Positions 1-8,350 of a DNA stretch of 39,864 nt are shown one piece after another. The notes under the pieces are model-generated. The model was given only the letters and a program-made list of their open reading frames with translations. It did not search any database and was not told where the DNA came from. Within the stretch, counting starts at the first letter, position 1; every line of letters starts with the position of its first letter. This DNA is from an uncultured Lachnospiraceae bacterium (GTDB lineage Bacteria > Bacillota > Clostridia > Lachnospirales > Lachnospiraceae). The position numbers and the translations under genes were made by a program. Location of the stretch: assembly GCA_910577765.1 (NCBI GenBank), contig CAJTOV010000015.1:1-39864 (forward strand), written 5' to 3'.

Positions 1-52
1 GCCAGCTTGACGTCTGTTTTCGTCCAGTTTTCCCCGCCCCGTGAACTGTAAC
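1..52 (+). repeat. Dispersed extragenic repeat, left-end copy
   Basis: These bases recur in inverted orientation at 39798-39851, with one mismatch over the first 42 bases. Bases 13-46 (34 nt) recur exactly at 30107-30140. The right part carries the module CCCCGTGAACTGTAAC, variants of which occur at 6563, 24316, 27264 and 30131. The copy starts at base 1, so it may continue upstream. No open reading frame covers it. The remaining gap to 163 holds nothing else I recognise. Confidence 0.85.
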
Positions 53-163
53 AAAATATATGATTTGAATTTGGGCAACGAAAATCATGTTGAGACAATC
101 TGCTCACTGAGGCTTGAAAAATAAGGAATTACAAGGACATTCCCCTTCTGCCCCAGCAGCCAG

Positions 164-1072
164 TCACCGGAACGTCTCCTTCAGTACATCAATAAACCCT
201 CTCTCCGTCCGGTCCAGATAGGAATCCGCCTTATATACCACATTTACATCCCAGGCATCCGGCTGGTCGGCATACTGGTAGCACTGGAACCGGTCTGTGC
301 CGCCTAAGGCTTCCAGGGCCCGCTGGGGCACAATGGTGATTCCCAGACCAGCCGCTGCCAGCTGGACCGCTGAGATACAGCTGGACACCTCCATGGAAAT
401 CTCAGGGTGAATCCGCTGCTTCTTAAAGATGGAATCCACCCGCTTGCGGATGGCGTGTCCACGTTTCAGCACAATAAAAGGACAGCGGCGCAGGAACCCG
501 GTGGTGACCTGCCGCTTTCCGGGGTCTGCCAGATCCTGGTCCTGGACAGCTCCCGGGGCAGCCACCAGATACAGCCGTTCCTGGTAGACCAGTTCGGTCA
601 TAAGTCCCTGGGGCAGGTCCTTTGGGTCCCGGGGAATGATATAGAAATTGATCTCATCCCGCTGCAAAGCGGACAGAAGGTCATCGGACATGGCCTCGTA
701 GATCCGTACCTCCACCTTGGGAAATAGCTTTTTATAGGCAGGAATCACCTTGGGAAGCATATAGCCGGCCCGCTCTGTGGGAATGCCGAAGCGGATGGTT
801 CCCTTTTCACCAAGGCCGATATCCACCAGCTCCCGGCGGAGGTTCTCATTGAGCCGCAGGATCTTCCGGGCCGTATCCACGTACTTTTCCCCGGCACAGG
901 TCAGGGTCAGGGGGTAGCTGCGCCGGTTAAAAAGCTGGACACCCAGGTCCTGCTCCACCTTGGAGACAATATAGCTTAAGGACGGCTGGGAGATGAACAG
1001 CTGCCTGGCTGCCTCGGTGATGCTGCCGCAGTCGGCTATCTTTGTAATATAGGTGAAATCCCGAAAATCCAT
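164..1072 (-). CDS. LysR-family transcriptional regulator, divergent from aconitase
   Basis: This is a 302-residue LysR-type regulator. It has an N-terminal winged helix-turn-helix (about residues 1-60, with the typical ITEAARQLFISQPSLSYIV recognition region), a linker helix and a C-terminal LysR substrate-binding domain from about residue 90. I chose the ATG at 1072 because AGGAGG lies 6 nt upstream and because a TATAAT promoter at 1098-1103 puts the transcript start only about 20 nt away. Longer in-frame starts would run into the promoter. The gene is divergent from the aconitase/isocitrate dehydrogenase pair. By analogy with CcpC of Bacillus, a LysR regulator of the aconitase gene, it may control that pair. 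That role is inferred from position and a dyad in the gap, not from a diagnostic residue. Confidence 0.9.
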   Translation of the reverse strand: MDFRDFTYITKIADCGSITEAARQLFISQPSLSYIVSKVEQDLGVQLFNRRSYPLTLTCAGEKYVDTARKILRLNENLRRELVDIGLGEKGTIRFGIPTERAGYMLPKVIPAYKKLFPKVEVRIYEAMSDDLLSALQRDEINFYIIPRDPKDLPQGLMTELVYQERLYLVAAPGAVQDQDLADPGKRQVTTGFLRRCPFIVLKRGHAIRKRVDSIFKKQRIHPEISMEVSSCISAVQLAAAGLGITIVPQRALEALGGTDRFQCYQYADQPDAWDVNVVYKADSYLDRTERGFIDVLKETFR

Positions 1073-1097
1073 GAACATCCTCCTCTCTGTTGCAGTC

Positions 1098-1126
1098 ATT
1101 ATACCAGATCCCAATTTCCGGTTCAA
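1098..1126 (-). promoter_or_regulatory. Sigma-A promoter for the LysR gene
   Basis: On the minus strand TTGAAC (1121-1126) is followed after exactly 17 bases by TATAAT (1098-1103). The start codon at 1072 lies just downstream. Confidence 0.75.
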
Positions 1127-1166
1127 GAATCATATAAAAAAAACTGTATAGATATTATGTAAGAAT

Positions 1167-1201
1167 ATGAATTTTACTTATGAACAAAGATCATTTATAA
1201 T
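1167..1201 (+). promoter_or_regulatory. Candidate promoter and LysR dyad upstream of the rraA remnant and aconitase
   Basis: TATAAT at 1196-1201 is preceded after 17 bases by TTTACT (1173-1178), a moderate -35. Overlapping the -35 is the dyad ATGA-N7-TTAT (1167-1181). That is one base from ATAA-N7-TTAT, the form recalled for Bacillus CcpC sites and a typical LysR-box geometry. A site here could let the divergent regulator control the aconitase operon. The promoter is reasonably supported; the operator is inference. Confidence 0.5.
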
Positions 1202-1285
1202 AGAGGACAGTGCAGAAGCCTTCCCGATATCCGGCATGGCCCGGCAGCAGCTTTGTCTCAATGGATAAGAAGAACCGTTCTAGGA

Positions 1286-1795
1286 GAAGAAAGATGGACA
1301 GAAAGAACAGGAAAAGGAGCATCTGGCAGAGCTGGTCAGAAAGCTGGAAACCTTTACCACGCCGGAGCTTTGTGACGGTGCCGGACGGAGAAGGGGATAT
1401 CATAGCTGATGCCATTCTTGCCCTGGAGGAAGGCCAGGTGCTGGTGGTGGCTGGAAAACTGGGGAGACCACAGAAGTATCTGCGCTTCCATGACCGGGGC
1501 GGCCGGCGTAGTCATAGACGGTGCATTCCGGGATGTGGAAAATTGTGAAAAAGCCGGTTTTCCCATCTTTGCCAAAGGTCTGACCTGCGGCACAGCCGGA
1601 AAGACCGGAAAGGGCGCCATCCAGGTTCCCGTAAATTGCGGCGGTGTGGTGGTATGCCCCGGGGACCTGGTGGTGGGAGACCGGGGAAGTGATTCCGCGG
1701 ATTCCGAAAATATGAGCTCTGTCCAGACCATAGGCAGGCAGATTCTGTTGCAGCCTGGCCGCCGGGCCGGAAATCCATGGGAGCAGCAAGTGTGA
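1286..1795 (+). pseudogene. Decayed RraA-family gene (RraA/HMG aldolase-like)
   Basis: RraA-like sequence is spread over several frames. One frame around 1311-1385 reads LAELVRKLETFTTPELCDG, a typical RraA N-terminus. A second frame around 1390-1455 reads GDIIADAILALEEGQVLVV. A third, from about 1490, reads GAAGVVIDGAFRDV, then FPIFAKG and VPVNCGGVVVCPGDLVV, the conserved RraA core. The last part slips frame again near 1685, where an alternative frame reads EVIPRIP. About 30 residues between the first two segments appear to be missing, and no start codon opens the first frame. Several frameshifts plus a deletion make a functional product unlikely. Intact family members include RNase E inhibitors and aldolases/oxaloacetate decarboxylases, which would fit beside aconitase. 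The aconitase promoter probably lies upstream of or within this remnant. Confidence 0.75.
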
Positions 1796-1835
1796 TTCCA
1801 TTAAAAATTTACATAAATAAAAGGAGAAGGAAGCA

Positions 1836-3800
1836 ATGGCACAGAATCTGTCACGGAAAATTTTACAGGCACATCTGGCGAAACCATCGGAAATGGTTCC
1901 CGGGGAGGAAATCTGCCTTAAGGTGGACCAGACCCTGACCCACGACATCAATGCAGTTATGACCTATCTGGCCTTTGAGCAGATTGGGCTGGACCGGACC
2001 CGGGTGGAGACCAGTGTCAGCTACCTGGACCACAACCTTTTGTATCTGGACCACAAGACCCCGGACGACCACATTTATCTCCAGTCTGTGGCCAAGAGGT
2101 ACGGAGTCTACGTGTCCAGACCCGGCAACGGTATCTGCCATGCGGTCCAGGTGGCCAGGTTCGGTGCCCCGGGCAAACTGTCCATGGGCGGCGACAGCCA
2201 TACCCCCCACGGCGGCTCCATTGGCATGATGTGTATCGGCGTAGGCGGCATGGATATTGCCACTGCCATGACCGGTGTGCCCATGCGTCTGAAAATGCCC
2301 CAGATCATCCGGGTGAACCTGACCGGAAAGCTGCGTCCCGGCTGCAATGCCAAGGAAGTGATTCTGGAAATGCTCCGGCGCAACACGGTTAAGGGCGGAC
2401 TGGGAAAGATCTATGAGTATACAGGTCCCGGTGCCGCTACCCTGGAGGTGGCAGACCGGGTGACCATCACCAACATGGGGGCCGAGCTGGGAGCCACCAC
2501 CTCCATCTTTCCGGCAGATGAGATGGTGAGGAAGTTTATGAAGGCCCAGGGAAGGGAAGACCAGTTTGCAGAGCTGGGGCCGGATGAGGGCTGCTCCTAT
2601 GACGGGGAGATTGAGATCAACTTAAGTGAGCTGGAGCCTCTCATTGCCTGTCCTCACCAGCCGGACAATGTGACCACCATCCGACAGGTGGAGAAAAAGA
2701 AGGTCCAGCAGGTGCTGATCGGCGGCTGTACCAATGGAAGCTACAAGGATATTGCCAGGGCAGCCATGGTGCTGAAGGGCCACCATGTCCACGAGGATGT
2801 CAGCTGTACCTGCGCCATTTCCTCCAAACAGATTTACAAGCAGCTTTTAAAAGACGGCTATATTGAAATGCTCATTGATGCAGGTGTCCGGCTTCTGGAG
2901 CTGGCCTGCGGTCCCTGCTGTGCCATCGGACAGTCCCCGGCTACAGAAGGGGTGGCCGTGCGCACCACCAACCGGAACTTTAAGGGCCGGGCAGGCAATC
3001 CTACGGCCCACGTGTATCTGGTAAGCCCGGAAAGCGCCGCTGCCTGCGCCGTCACCGGCACCTTTTCCACGGCACAGGAGATCATGGGAGGGGATGTGGT
3101 CCGGCTGGAGGAGATCCTGGAGCCGGAAGCCTATCCCATTGACGATTCCCAGCTGATTCCGCCCCTGTCGGTGGAGGCGGCCAGAGAGGTGGAGATTGTC
3201 CGGGGCCCCAACATTGCCCCCCTTCCGGTGCCCGATGCCCCGGAGCAGCATCTGAAGTGCAAGGTGAGCTTAAAGACTGTGGACAATATTACCACCGACG
3301 ACATTACCCCGGCCAGTGCCGAATTCTCCAGCATGCGGTCTAATATTCCGCTGATGAGCCAGTACTGCTACCACCGGTATGATCCCGCCTTTGCGGCCAG
3401 GGCCAAAGAGCTGGGAAAGAGCATCATCATCGGCGGCGAGAACTACGGCCAGGGGTCCTCCAGGGAGCACGCGGCCATCAATCCCATGTATCTGGGAGTC
3501 AAGGCCGTGGTGGCCAAGAGCATGGCCCGGATTCATAAAGGAAACCTGGTGAACCATGGCATTATCCCCATGATCTTTGAGGACCCGGCAGACTATGACC
3601 GGATCAGTCAGATGGATGATCTGGAGATCGTAAACCTCCGGGACCAGATGGCACAGCGCAGGGTAGAGATCCGGGACAATACCAAAGGAATCTCCTTTAC
3701 GGCAAAGCTGGATTTGTCCGACAGCGAGCTGGAGGTGATCCTTTGCGGAGGCCAGCTCAGGTATCTGAAAAAGCAATTGCAGGAAATGGATGAAAAATAA
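1836..3800 (+). CDS. Aconitate hydratase, single-chain with fused swivel domain
   Basis: This 654-residue cytosolic aconitase-superfamily enzyme interconverts citrate and isocitrate through cis-aconitate using a [4Fe-4S] cluster. Cluster ligands are visible as C298 in GGCTNGSYKD and C358/C361 in ACGPCCAIGQ. The substrate-binding stretch GGDSHTPHGG lies near residue 115. The C-terminal swivel domain is fused to the same chain and carries GENYGQGSSREHAA near residue 535. The length matches the compact putative aconitase type rather than the roughly 900-residue AcnA. The start has AAGGAGAAGGAAG directly upstream. It is followed after 13 bases by isocitrate dehydrogenase, so the pair makes 2-oxoglutarate from citrate. 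Homoaconitase or isopropylmalate isomerase is less likely given that partner. No citrate synthase is present in the window. Confidence 0.9.
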   Translation: MAQNLSRKILQAHLAKPSEMVPGEEICLKVDQTLTHDINAVMTYLAFEQIGLDRTRVETSVSYLDHNLLYLDHKTPDDHIYLQSVAKRYGVYVSRPGNGICHAVQVARFGAPGKLSMGGDSHTPHGGSIGMMCIGVGGMDIATAMTGVPMRLKMPQIIRVNLTGKLRPGCNAKEVILEMLRRNTVKGGLGKIYEYTGPGAATLEVADRVTITNMGAELGATTSIFPADEMVRKFMKAQGREDQFAELGPDEGCSYDGEIEINLSELEPLIACPHQPDNVTTIRQVEKKKVQQVLIGGCTNGSYKDIARAAMVLKGHHVHEDVSCTCAISSKQIYKQLLKDGYIEMLIDAGVRLLELACGPCCAIGQSPATEGVAVRTTNRNFKGRAGNPTAHVYLVSPESAAACAVTGTFSTAQEIMGGDVVRLEEILEPEAYPIDDSQLIPPLSVEAAREVEIVRGPNIAPLPVPDAPEQHLKCKVSLKTVDNITTDDITPASAEFSSMRSNIPLMSQYCYHRYDPAFAARAKELGKSIIIGGENYGQGSSREHAAINPMYLGVKAVVAKSMARIHKGNLVNHGIIPMIFEDPADYDRISQMDDLEIVNLRDQMAQRRVEIRDNTKGISFTAKLDLSDSELEVILCGGQLRYLKKQLQEMDEK

Positions 3801-3813
3801 GGAGGAGAAGGAA

Positions 3814-4980
3814 ATGAACGATGCAACCAGAGCAGCCCAGGAAGCCTTTGGGGAACTGATTCAGTCCGAATATGCCCGCATTGAGCGGATGAAGGCGGAC
3901 AAGGAAATCACGGATTTCGGAAAGCTGGAGAAGATCGTCATCGGCGTACTTCCGGGAGACGGAATCGGCCCCATTATCATGAAGGAGGCTTTAAAGGTTT
4001 TAAACAGCCTGCTGGCACCGGAGATCCGTTCCGGGCGGGTGGAGATCCGGGAGATTCCCGGCATGACCATCGAAAACCGGGCCGCCAGGCTTCAGTCCCT
4101 GCCGGATGAGGTATTCGAAGAGATTAAGAAATGCAACGTACTGATCAAGGGCCCTATGGTCACCCCAAGAGCTGGGGAGCCCTGGCCCAACCTGGTGTCC
4201 GCCAACAGTCTGCTGCGCCGGGGCTTAGAGCTGTTTGCCGCGGTCCGTCCAATCCGGATTCCGGATAAGAACATTGACTGGACCTTCTTTAGGGAGAATA
4301 TTGAGGGCGAATATATCTGGGGCAACAAGGGGATCCAGGTTAACGAGGACCTGGCCGTGGACTTTAAGGTCCAGACAAAGCAGGGGTCTGAGCGGATCGC
4401 CCGGATGGCCTTTGATTTCGCCAGAAAGAACGGCAAGAAGAATGTGACCATTGTCACCAAGGCCAATATTGTCAAACTGGCAGACGGCAACTTTATCAAG
4501 GCGGTCCGCAGGGTAGGCGAAGAGTACCCGGATATTGAGATCCAGGAGCGTCTGGTAGATGCCATGTGCGCCAAGATGCTGGACCCGGAGTTCAACAAGG
4601 GCATCGAAGTGATCGTGCTGCCCAATCTGTACGGCGATATTGTTACCGATGTGGCCGCGGAGCACCAGGGAGGCCTGGGAACGGCTTCCTCCTCCAATCT
4701 GGGCAATAAATATGCCATGTTTGAAGCCATCCACGGCACCGCGCCGTTTTTGATCAGCCATGGCCGGGGAGACTATGCAGATCCCTGCTCCCTGATCCGG
4801 GCAGCCGGCATGCTGATGGCCCATATCGGCTATGGAGACCGGAAGGAGCTTCTGGACAGGGCCCTGGATATCTGCACCATCACAGAGCGGAAGCTGGTGG
4901 TGACCACGGATGTGGACGGGGCTACGGCGGCAGAGTTTACGGATTATCTGCTGGAAGTGATTGAGAGACTGAAAAAGTAA
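3814..4980 (+). CDS. Isocitrate/isopropylmalate dehydrogenase family protein, probable isocitrate dehydrogenase
   Basis: This is a 388-residue beta-decarboxylating dehydrogenase. LPGDGIGPIIMKEA near the N-terminus is the nucleotide/substrate-fold signature. FFRENIEGEYIWG contains the conserved Arg and Tyr of the active site. NLYGDIVTDVAAEHQGGLG carries the metal-binding aspartates and is followed by EAIHGTAP. I used the ATG at 3814, which has GGAGGAGAAGG just before it. An upstream in-frame ATG at 3790 overlaps the aconitase stop and has no ribosome binding site. Position directly behind aconitase argues for isocitrate rather than isopropylmalate as substrate. Whether it uses NAD or NADP cannot be told with confidence from the sequence. 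It should act in the cytosol in an oxidative half-cycle supplying 2-oxoglutarate for glutamate synthesis. Confidence 0.88.
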   Translation: MNDATRAAQEAFGELIQSEYARIERMKADKEITDFGKLEKIVIGVLPGDGIGPIIMKEALKVLNSLLAPEIRSGRVEIREIPGMTIENRAARLQSLPDEVFEEIKKCNVLIKGPMVTPRAGEPWPNLVSANSLLRRGLELFAAVRPIRIPDKNIDWTFFRENIEGEYIWGNKGIQVNEDLAVDFKVQTKQGSERIARMAFDFARKNGKKNVTIVTKANIVKLADGNFIKAVRRVGEEYPDIEIQERLVDAMCAKMLDPEFNKGIEVIVLPNLYGDIVTDVAAEHQGGLGTASSSNLGNKYAMFEAIHGTAPFLISHGRGDYADPCSLIRAAGMLMAHIGYGDRKELLDRALDICTITERKLVVTTDVDGATAAEFTDYLLEVIERLKK

Positions 4981-4984
4981 GCAG

Positions 4985-5027
4985 CTCCCGGAATTTCACC
5001 GGATCTGATTTTGTGGGATTCCGGGAG
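4985..5027 (+). terminator. Inverted repeat between isocitrate dehydrogenase and the WYL regulator, possible terminator
   Basis: CTCCCGGAATTTCAC (4985-4999) pairs with GTGGGATTCCGGGAG (5013-5027), a stem of up to 15 pairs including G-U pairs. There is no clear T-run after it, so termination is plausible but not certain. Confidence 0.5.
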
Positions 5028-5055
5028 TGCATAAAAACCATAAGGAGGTTTCCCC

Positions 5056-5958
5056 ATGAAGCTTGACCGTCTCATTGGAATCCTGGCTGTCCTTCTCCAG
5101 AAGGACCAGGTGACAGCCCCGGAGCTGGCAGAACTTTTTGAGGTGTCCCGCCGCACCATTAACCGGGATATCGAGGCTTTGTGCCAGGCAGGGATTCCCC
5201 TGGTGACCACCCAGGGATTCGGCGGGGGAATCTCCATTATGGAGGGTTACCGGATGGACCGGACGATTCTCAGCAGGTCGGATATGCAGGCCATTCTGGC
5301 CGGACTGAAAAGTCTGGACAGTGTCAGCGGCACAAACCGGTACACCCGGCTTATGGAAAAGCTGTCCCCGGGAGCATCCGGCCTTCTGGCCGGGGACCCT
5401 CATATCCTGATTAATCTTGCCTCCTGGAACCGGGCTGCCCTGACCCCTAAGATCGAGCTGGTCCATGGGGCCATTCTCTCAGGCAGGCGGATTTCCTTTG
5501 CCTACTATGGGCCTGGAGGAGAGACCAGACGGCAGGTGGAGCCTTATGACCTGATTTTCCAGTGGTCCAGCTGGTATCTGTGGGCATGGTGCCTGCTGCG
5601 GGAGGATTTCCGGCTGTTTAAGCTGAACCGGATGACCGGCCTGGCGATGGAAGGGACGTTTGAGAAACGTCCTGCCAGTCTGCCGGATCTGTCAATGGAG
5701 ACGGTATTTCCCGATGCATACCAGGTGAAAGCCAGAATCCGGCCGGAATGCCGGTGGCGGCTGGTGGAGGAATACGGCCCGGACAGCTTTACCCAGGAAC
5801 CGGACGGCGGCCTCCTGTTTACCGGCGGATTCCCGGACCGGGACAGCATTGTAGGGTGGATCGCATCCTTTGGGGCGGACGCAGAGCTTCTGGAGCCGGA
5901 GGAATTCCGGAAGGACATACGGGAATTTGCAGAGGGAATTCTGAAAAACTATCTGTAA
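5056..5958 (+). CDS. WYL-domain transcriptional regulator (YafY/DeoR-like)
   Basis: This 300-residue protein has an N-terminal helix-turn-helix of the HTH_11/DeoR kind (about residues 1-60, with VTAPELAELFEVSRRTINRD), then the GFGGGI beta-wing. A WYL ligand-sensing domain follows from about residue 135 (SGRRISFAYYGPGG, VEPYDLIFQWSSWYLWAW), and a C-terminal WCX-like extension ends it. A strong TAAGGAGG site lies 7 nt before the ATG. WYL proteins sense small ligands or nucleic acid and act as repressors or activators. The gene is followed by a GyrI-like ligand-binding protein, a common pairing, with an imperfect palindrome between them that could be its operator. Its target and ligand are unknown. 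Confidence 0.88.
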   Translation: MKLDRLIGILAVLLQKDQVTAPELAELFEVSRRTINRDIEALCQAGIPLVTTQGFGGGISIMEGYRMDRTILSRSDMQAILAGLKSLDSVSGTNRYTRLMEKLSPGASGLLAGDPHILINLASWNRAALTPKIELVHGAILSGRRISFAYYGPGGETRRQVEPYDLIFQWSSWYLWAWCLLREDFRLFKLNRMTGLAMEGTFEKRPASLPDLSMETVFPDAYQVKARIRPECRWRLVEEYGPDSFTQEPDGGLLFTGGFPDRDSIVGWIASFGADAELLEPEEFRKDIREFAEGILKNYL

Positions 5959-5977
5959 ACATTTGGTTTCCCAGAAA

Positions 5978-5997
5978 CATGACATACAGTTGTCGTG
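5978..5997. promoter_or_regulatory. 20-bp inverted repeat, candidate operator
   Basis: CATGACA and TGTCGTG flank a 6-base centre, giving 7-bp arms with one mismatch. It lies between the WYL regulator and the GyrI-like gene. It is a plausible binding site for the upstream regulator, but this rests only on symmetry and position. Confidence 0.4.
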
Positions 5998-6107
5998 TTC
6001 CTGGTGGTAGAATTGGGAATGTAACCGATTAGAAAAACAGCCAGGGCAGGGAATGCCGTGCCTGGATGGCTGTGATAACATGGAAGCCAGTGGAAGGAGT
6101 CAGCAGT

Positions 6108-6587
6108 ATGAAGTATGAGATTGTACAGATGGAGGAGCAGACCGTAGTGGGCCTGTCCGCACGGACCAGCAATACAGACCCGGATATGGGAGCCGTGATC
6201 GGCGGCATGTGGAAGCAGTTTTACGGTGAGGGAATTTACGCTTCCATCCCCCATAAGGCAGACGGGAAGGCCCTGGGCATGTATATGGATTATGCAGGGG
6301 ACCAGAAGGGAGAATATACGGCCCTGGTGGCCTGCCGGGTACGGGAAGAGCCGGACCAGAAAGGGCTTACGGTCCGCAGGATTCCCGCAGGCCCTTATGC
6401 CAGGTTTGTGGTCCGGGGGGACATGATCCAGGCCGTGGCCGCAGCCTGGCAGGAGATCTGGCAGATGGACCTGCCCAGATCCTTCCGGTGCGACTATGAG
6501 GAATACCAGGATGACAACATGGATGGCAATGCGGAGATTCACATTTATGTGGGCCTAATGCCCCCCGTGAATAGTAACGAACCGTAA
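6108..6587 (+). CDS. GyrI-like / AraC effector-binding domain protein
   Basis: This 159-residue free-standing GyrI-like small-molecule-binding protein resembles the C-terminal effector domain of AraC-type regulators such as Rob and of SbmC. Recognisable parts are the opening MKYEIVQMEEQTVVGLSART, the central IGGMWKQFYGEG segment, the YTALVACRV strand, GPYARFVVRG, and the closing acidic CDYEEY stretch followed by EIHIYVGL. I started at the ATG at 6108, which has GGAAGGAG about 9 nt upstream; an earlier ATG at 6066 lacks a site. No DNA-binding domain is present. The last few codons run into a dispersed repeat at 6562-6578, so the C-terminal residues are repeat-derived. It probably binds a hydrophobic or cationic ligand, perhaps in concert with the WYL regulator upstream. 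Confidence 0.82.
   Translation: MKYEIVQMEEQTVVGLSARTSNTDPDMGAVIGGMWKQFYGEGIYASIPHKADGKALGMYMDYAGDQKGEYTALVACRVREEPDQKGLTVRRIPAGPYARFVVRGDMIQAVAAAWQEIWQMDLPRSFRCDYEEYQDDNMDGNAEIHIYVGLMPPVNSNEP
6562..6578 (+). repeat. Short copy of the CCCCGTGAA-type repeat
   Basis: CCCCCGTGAATAGTAAC here is nearly identical to 24315-24332, which has one extra G. It overlaps the 3' end of the GyrI-like gene. Confidence 0.6.
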
Positions 6588-6615
6588 GACACCTGATAAG
6601 ACAGCTTGTCGGGGC

Positions 6616-6645
6616 TTGTGTGAACTGTGGCATATGTGTTATACT
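6616..6645 (+). promoter_or_regulatory. Candidate promoter for the GH5 gene
   Basis: TTGTGT (6616-6621) and TATACT (6640-6645) are separated by 18 bases, about 150 bases before the GH5 start codon. The -35 is weak. Confidence 0.45.
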
Positions 6646-6794
6646 GTTTCCATAGGCTGCCGGATGTATGGACGTGAATAAACAAGGGGGGGTTCTTATA
6701 TTGAGGGTATGTTTCCGCAGCCAGCCAGGCGGACATGCCCGGATATACATCCGGCCAATGAAAAACCTGATTTTTATAAGGAGAGGTACCAGCC

Positions 6795-7784
6795 ATGAAA
6801 AAGAGACAGATAGCCACAGTCCTGTTACTGATGATGTTTTGCATGTTCCCGTTCCGGCAATTAGCCCAGGCGGCTGTGCCGGGCCTGGACCCTCTCCATG
6901 TGGAGGGGACCCGGCTGGTGGGCAGTGACGGAAAACCGGTGCAGCTGCGGGGAATCAGTACCCACGGGCTGGCCTGGTTCCCGGAGTATGTCAACGAAGA
7001 CTGCTTCCGGCAGCTTTCCCAGGAGTGGAATGCCAATGTGGTCCGTCTGGCTCTGTATACGGAAGAGTATGGAGGCTACTGCAGCGGCGGGGACCAGGAA
7101 GCCCTTAAGGCCCTGGTCCGGTCCGGCGTGGAATATGCCACCCGGCAGAATCTGTATGTGATTCTGGACTGGCACATCCTGTCAGACGGGAATCCCCAGA
7201 CCCACAGGCAGGAGGCCAGGGAATTTTTCCGGGAAATGTCCCAGGAGTACGCAGAATATACCAATGTGCTCTACGAGATCTGCAATGAGCCCAACGGCGG
7301 CACCACCTGGCAGGAGATCAAGTCCTATGCCCAGGAGCTGATCGGCGTGATCCGGGCCAATGACCCGGACGGTGTGATTCTGGTGGGAACCCCCAACTGG
7401 TCCCAGTATGTGGACCAGGCGGCGGCAGATCCCATCCAGGACCAGGAGAATCTTATGTACACGCTTCATTTCTATGCGGCCACCCACCGGGATGAGCTGC
7501 GCAGCCGGATGACGGCTGCCGTGGAGGCGGGGCTGCCGGTGTTTGTGTCCGAGTACGGCATCAGCAGTGCCGACGGAGGCGGGCACATTGACCAGGCAGA
7601 GGCAGACCGCTGGGTGGCGGCTATGGACCGGTACGGGATCAGCTATGTGGCCTGGAATCTGTCCAACAAGGATGAGGCGTCAGCCATTCTCCTGCCCTCC
7701 TGCACCAAGACCAGCGGCTTTGACCAGTGGGATTTAAGCGGGTCCGGCCGGTGGCTGTACCAGACCCTGGGTGGGAAGCAGTAA
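6795..7784 (+). CDS. Secreted glycoside hydrolase family 5 (endoglucanase-like)
   Basis: This is a 329-residue extracellular glycanase. The N-terminus has a Sec signal peptide: a KKRQ charged start, a hydrophobic core, and likely cleavage after AQA near residue 26. The rest is a GH5 TIM barrel: LRGISTHGLAWF, NVVRLALYTEE, YVILDWHIL, then the acid/base E165 in ICNEPNG and the nucleophile E253 in VSEYGISS. The overall pattern resembles GH5 subfamily 2 endo-beta-1,4-glucanases. No carbohydrate-binding module, dockerin or sortase signal is attached. AAGGAGAGG lies 8-9 nt before the ATG. There are no sugar transporters next to it, so it seems to be a stand-alone polysaccharide-degrading enzyme. Exact substrate (cellulose, beta-glucan or mannan) is not determined. 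Confidence 0.9.
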   Translation: MKKRQIATVLLLMMFCMFPFRQLAQAAVPGLDPLHVEGTRLVGSDGKPVQLRGISTHGLAWFPEYVNEDCFRQLSQEWNANVVRLALYTEEYGGYCSGGDQEALKALVRSGVEYATRQNLYVILDWHILSDGNPQTHRQEAREFFREMSQEYAEYTNVLYEICNEPNGGTTWQEIKSYAQELIGVIRANDPDGVILVGTPNWSQYVDQAAADPIQDQENLMYTLHFYAATHRDELRSRMTAAVEAGLPVFVSEYGISSADGGGHIDQAEADRWVAAMDRYGISYVAWNLSNKDEASAILLPSCTKTSGFDQWDLSGSGRWLYQTLGGKQ

Positions 7785-7807
7785 GATTTGCCAGAAAGGA
7801 GGTTTCA

Positions 7808-8236
7808 ATGCCTGATATAATACCTGATCCAGGTCAGATGACCGCATTACTCGGAGACTCTTTATATGAGGTATGGAATCAGTTATGTGCTTTGATTGAG
7901 TCCGCCTACGATATGGACCGTTTGTGGGGAAAAGGCGGTAAAGCATGGACCTATGAGTACAAATACCGCCGGGGCGGCAAAACCCTATGTGCATTATATG
8001 CAAAAGAAAACTGTGTAGGATTCATGATTATCTTAGGAAAAGAGGAACGCCTTAAATTCGAAAAGGACAGGGAACATTACAAGGATGAGGTCCAGAGAAT
8101 TTATGATGAAACGAAAACTTACCATGATGGGAAATGGATGATGTTTGAGCCAAAAGACACCTGCCTGTTTGATGATTTTATCAGACTGCTGGGTATAAAA
8201 AGGAAACCAAACAGAAAGACAATGCCCATCTGTTAA
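7808..8236 (+). CDS. DUF3788 family protein
   Basis: This 142-residue cytosolic protein resembles the DUF3788 family, whose function is unknown. Typical features are the early DSLYEVWNQLCALIES helix, the WTYEYKYRRGGKTLCALYAKE strand pair, and the C-terminal WMMFEPKDTCLFDDFIRLLGIKRKP stretch. The ATG at 7808 has GGAGGT 5 nt upstream. Longer in-frame starts would overlap the GH5 3' end. It sits 23 bases behind the GH5 gene, possibly co-transcribed. The AT content is noticeably higher than in the genes around it, which may mean separate acquisition. Confidence 0.75.
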   Translation: MPDIIPDPGQMTALLGDSLYEVWNQLCALIESAYDMDRLWGKGGKAWTYEYKYRRGGKTLCALYAKENCVGFMIILGKEERLKFEKDREHYKDEVQRIYDETKTYHDGKWMMFEPKDTCLFDDFIRLLGIKRKPNRKTMPIC

Positions 8237-8304
8237 AAAACGCAGCCTGCCGGAAACCGCTTATGGGCAGCCGGGGCAGAATGGAACCGGCAAAAATCTG
8301 GTGG

Positions 8305-8332
8305 TTGATTTTTTGCAGGGATATGGTATTAT
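8305..8332 (+). promoter_or_regulatory. Promoter for the lar operon
   Basis: TTGATT (8305-8310) and TATTAT (8327-8332) are separated by 16 bases. Transcription from here would give a leader of about 150 nt before larB. Confidence 0.6.
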
Positions 8333-8350
8333 AAAAGACAGATAGTCAGG

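Noticed and set aside
6034..6074. Imperfect hairpin ACAGCC...GGCTGT before the GyrI-like gene
   Set aside because: Pairing is interrupted and there is no T-run or known motif; likely incidental.
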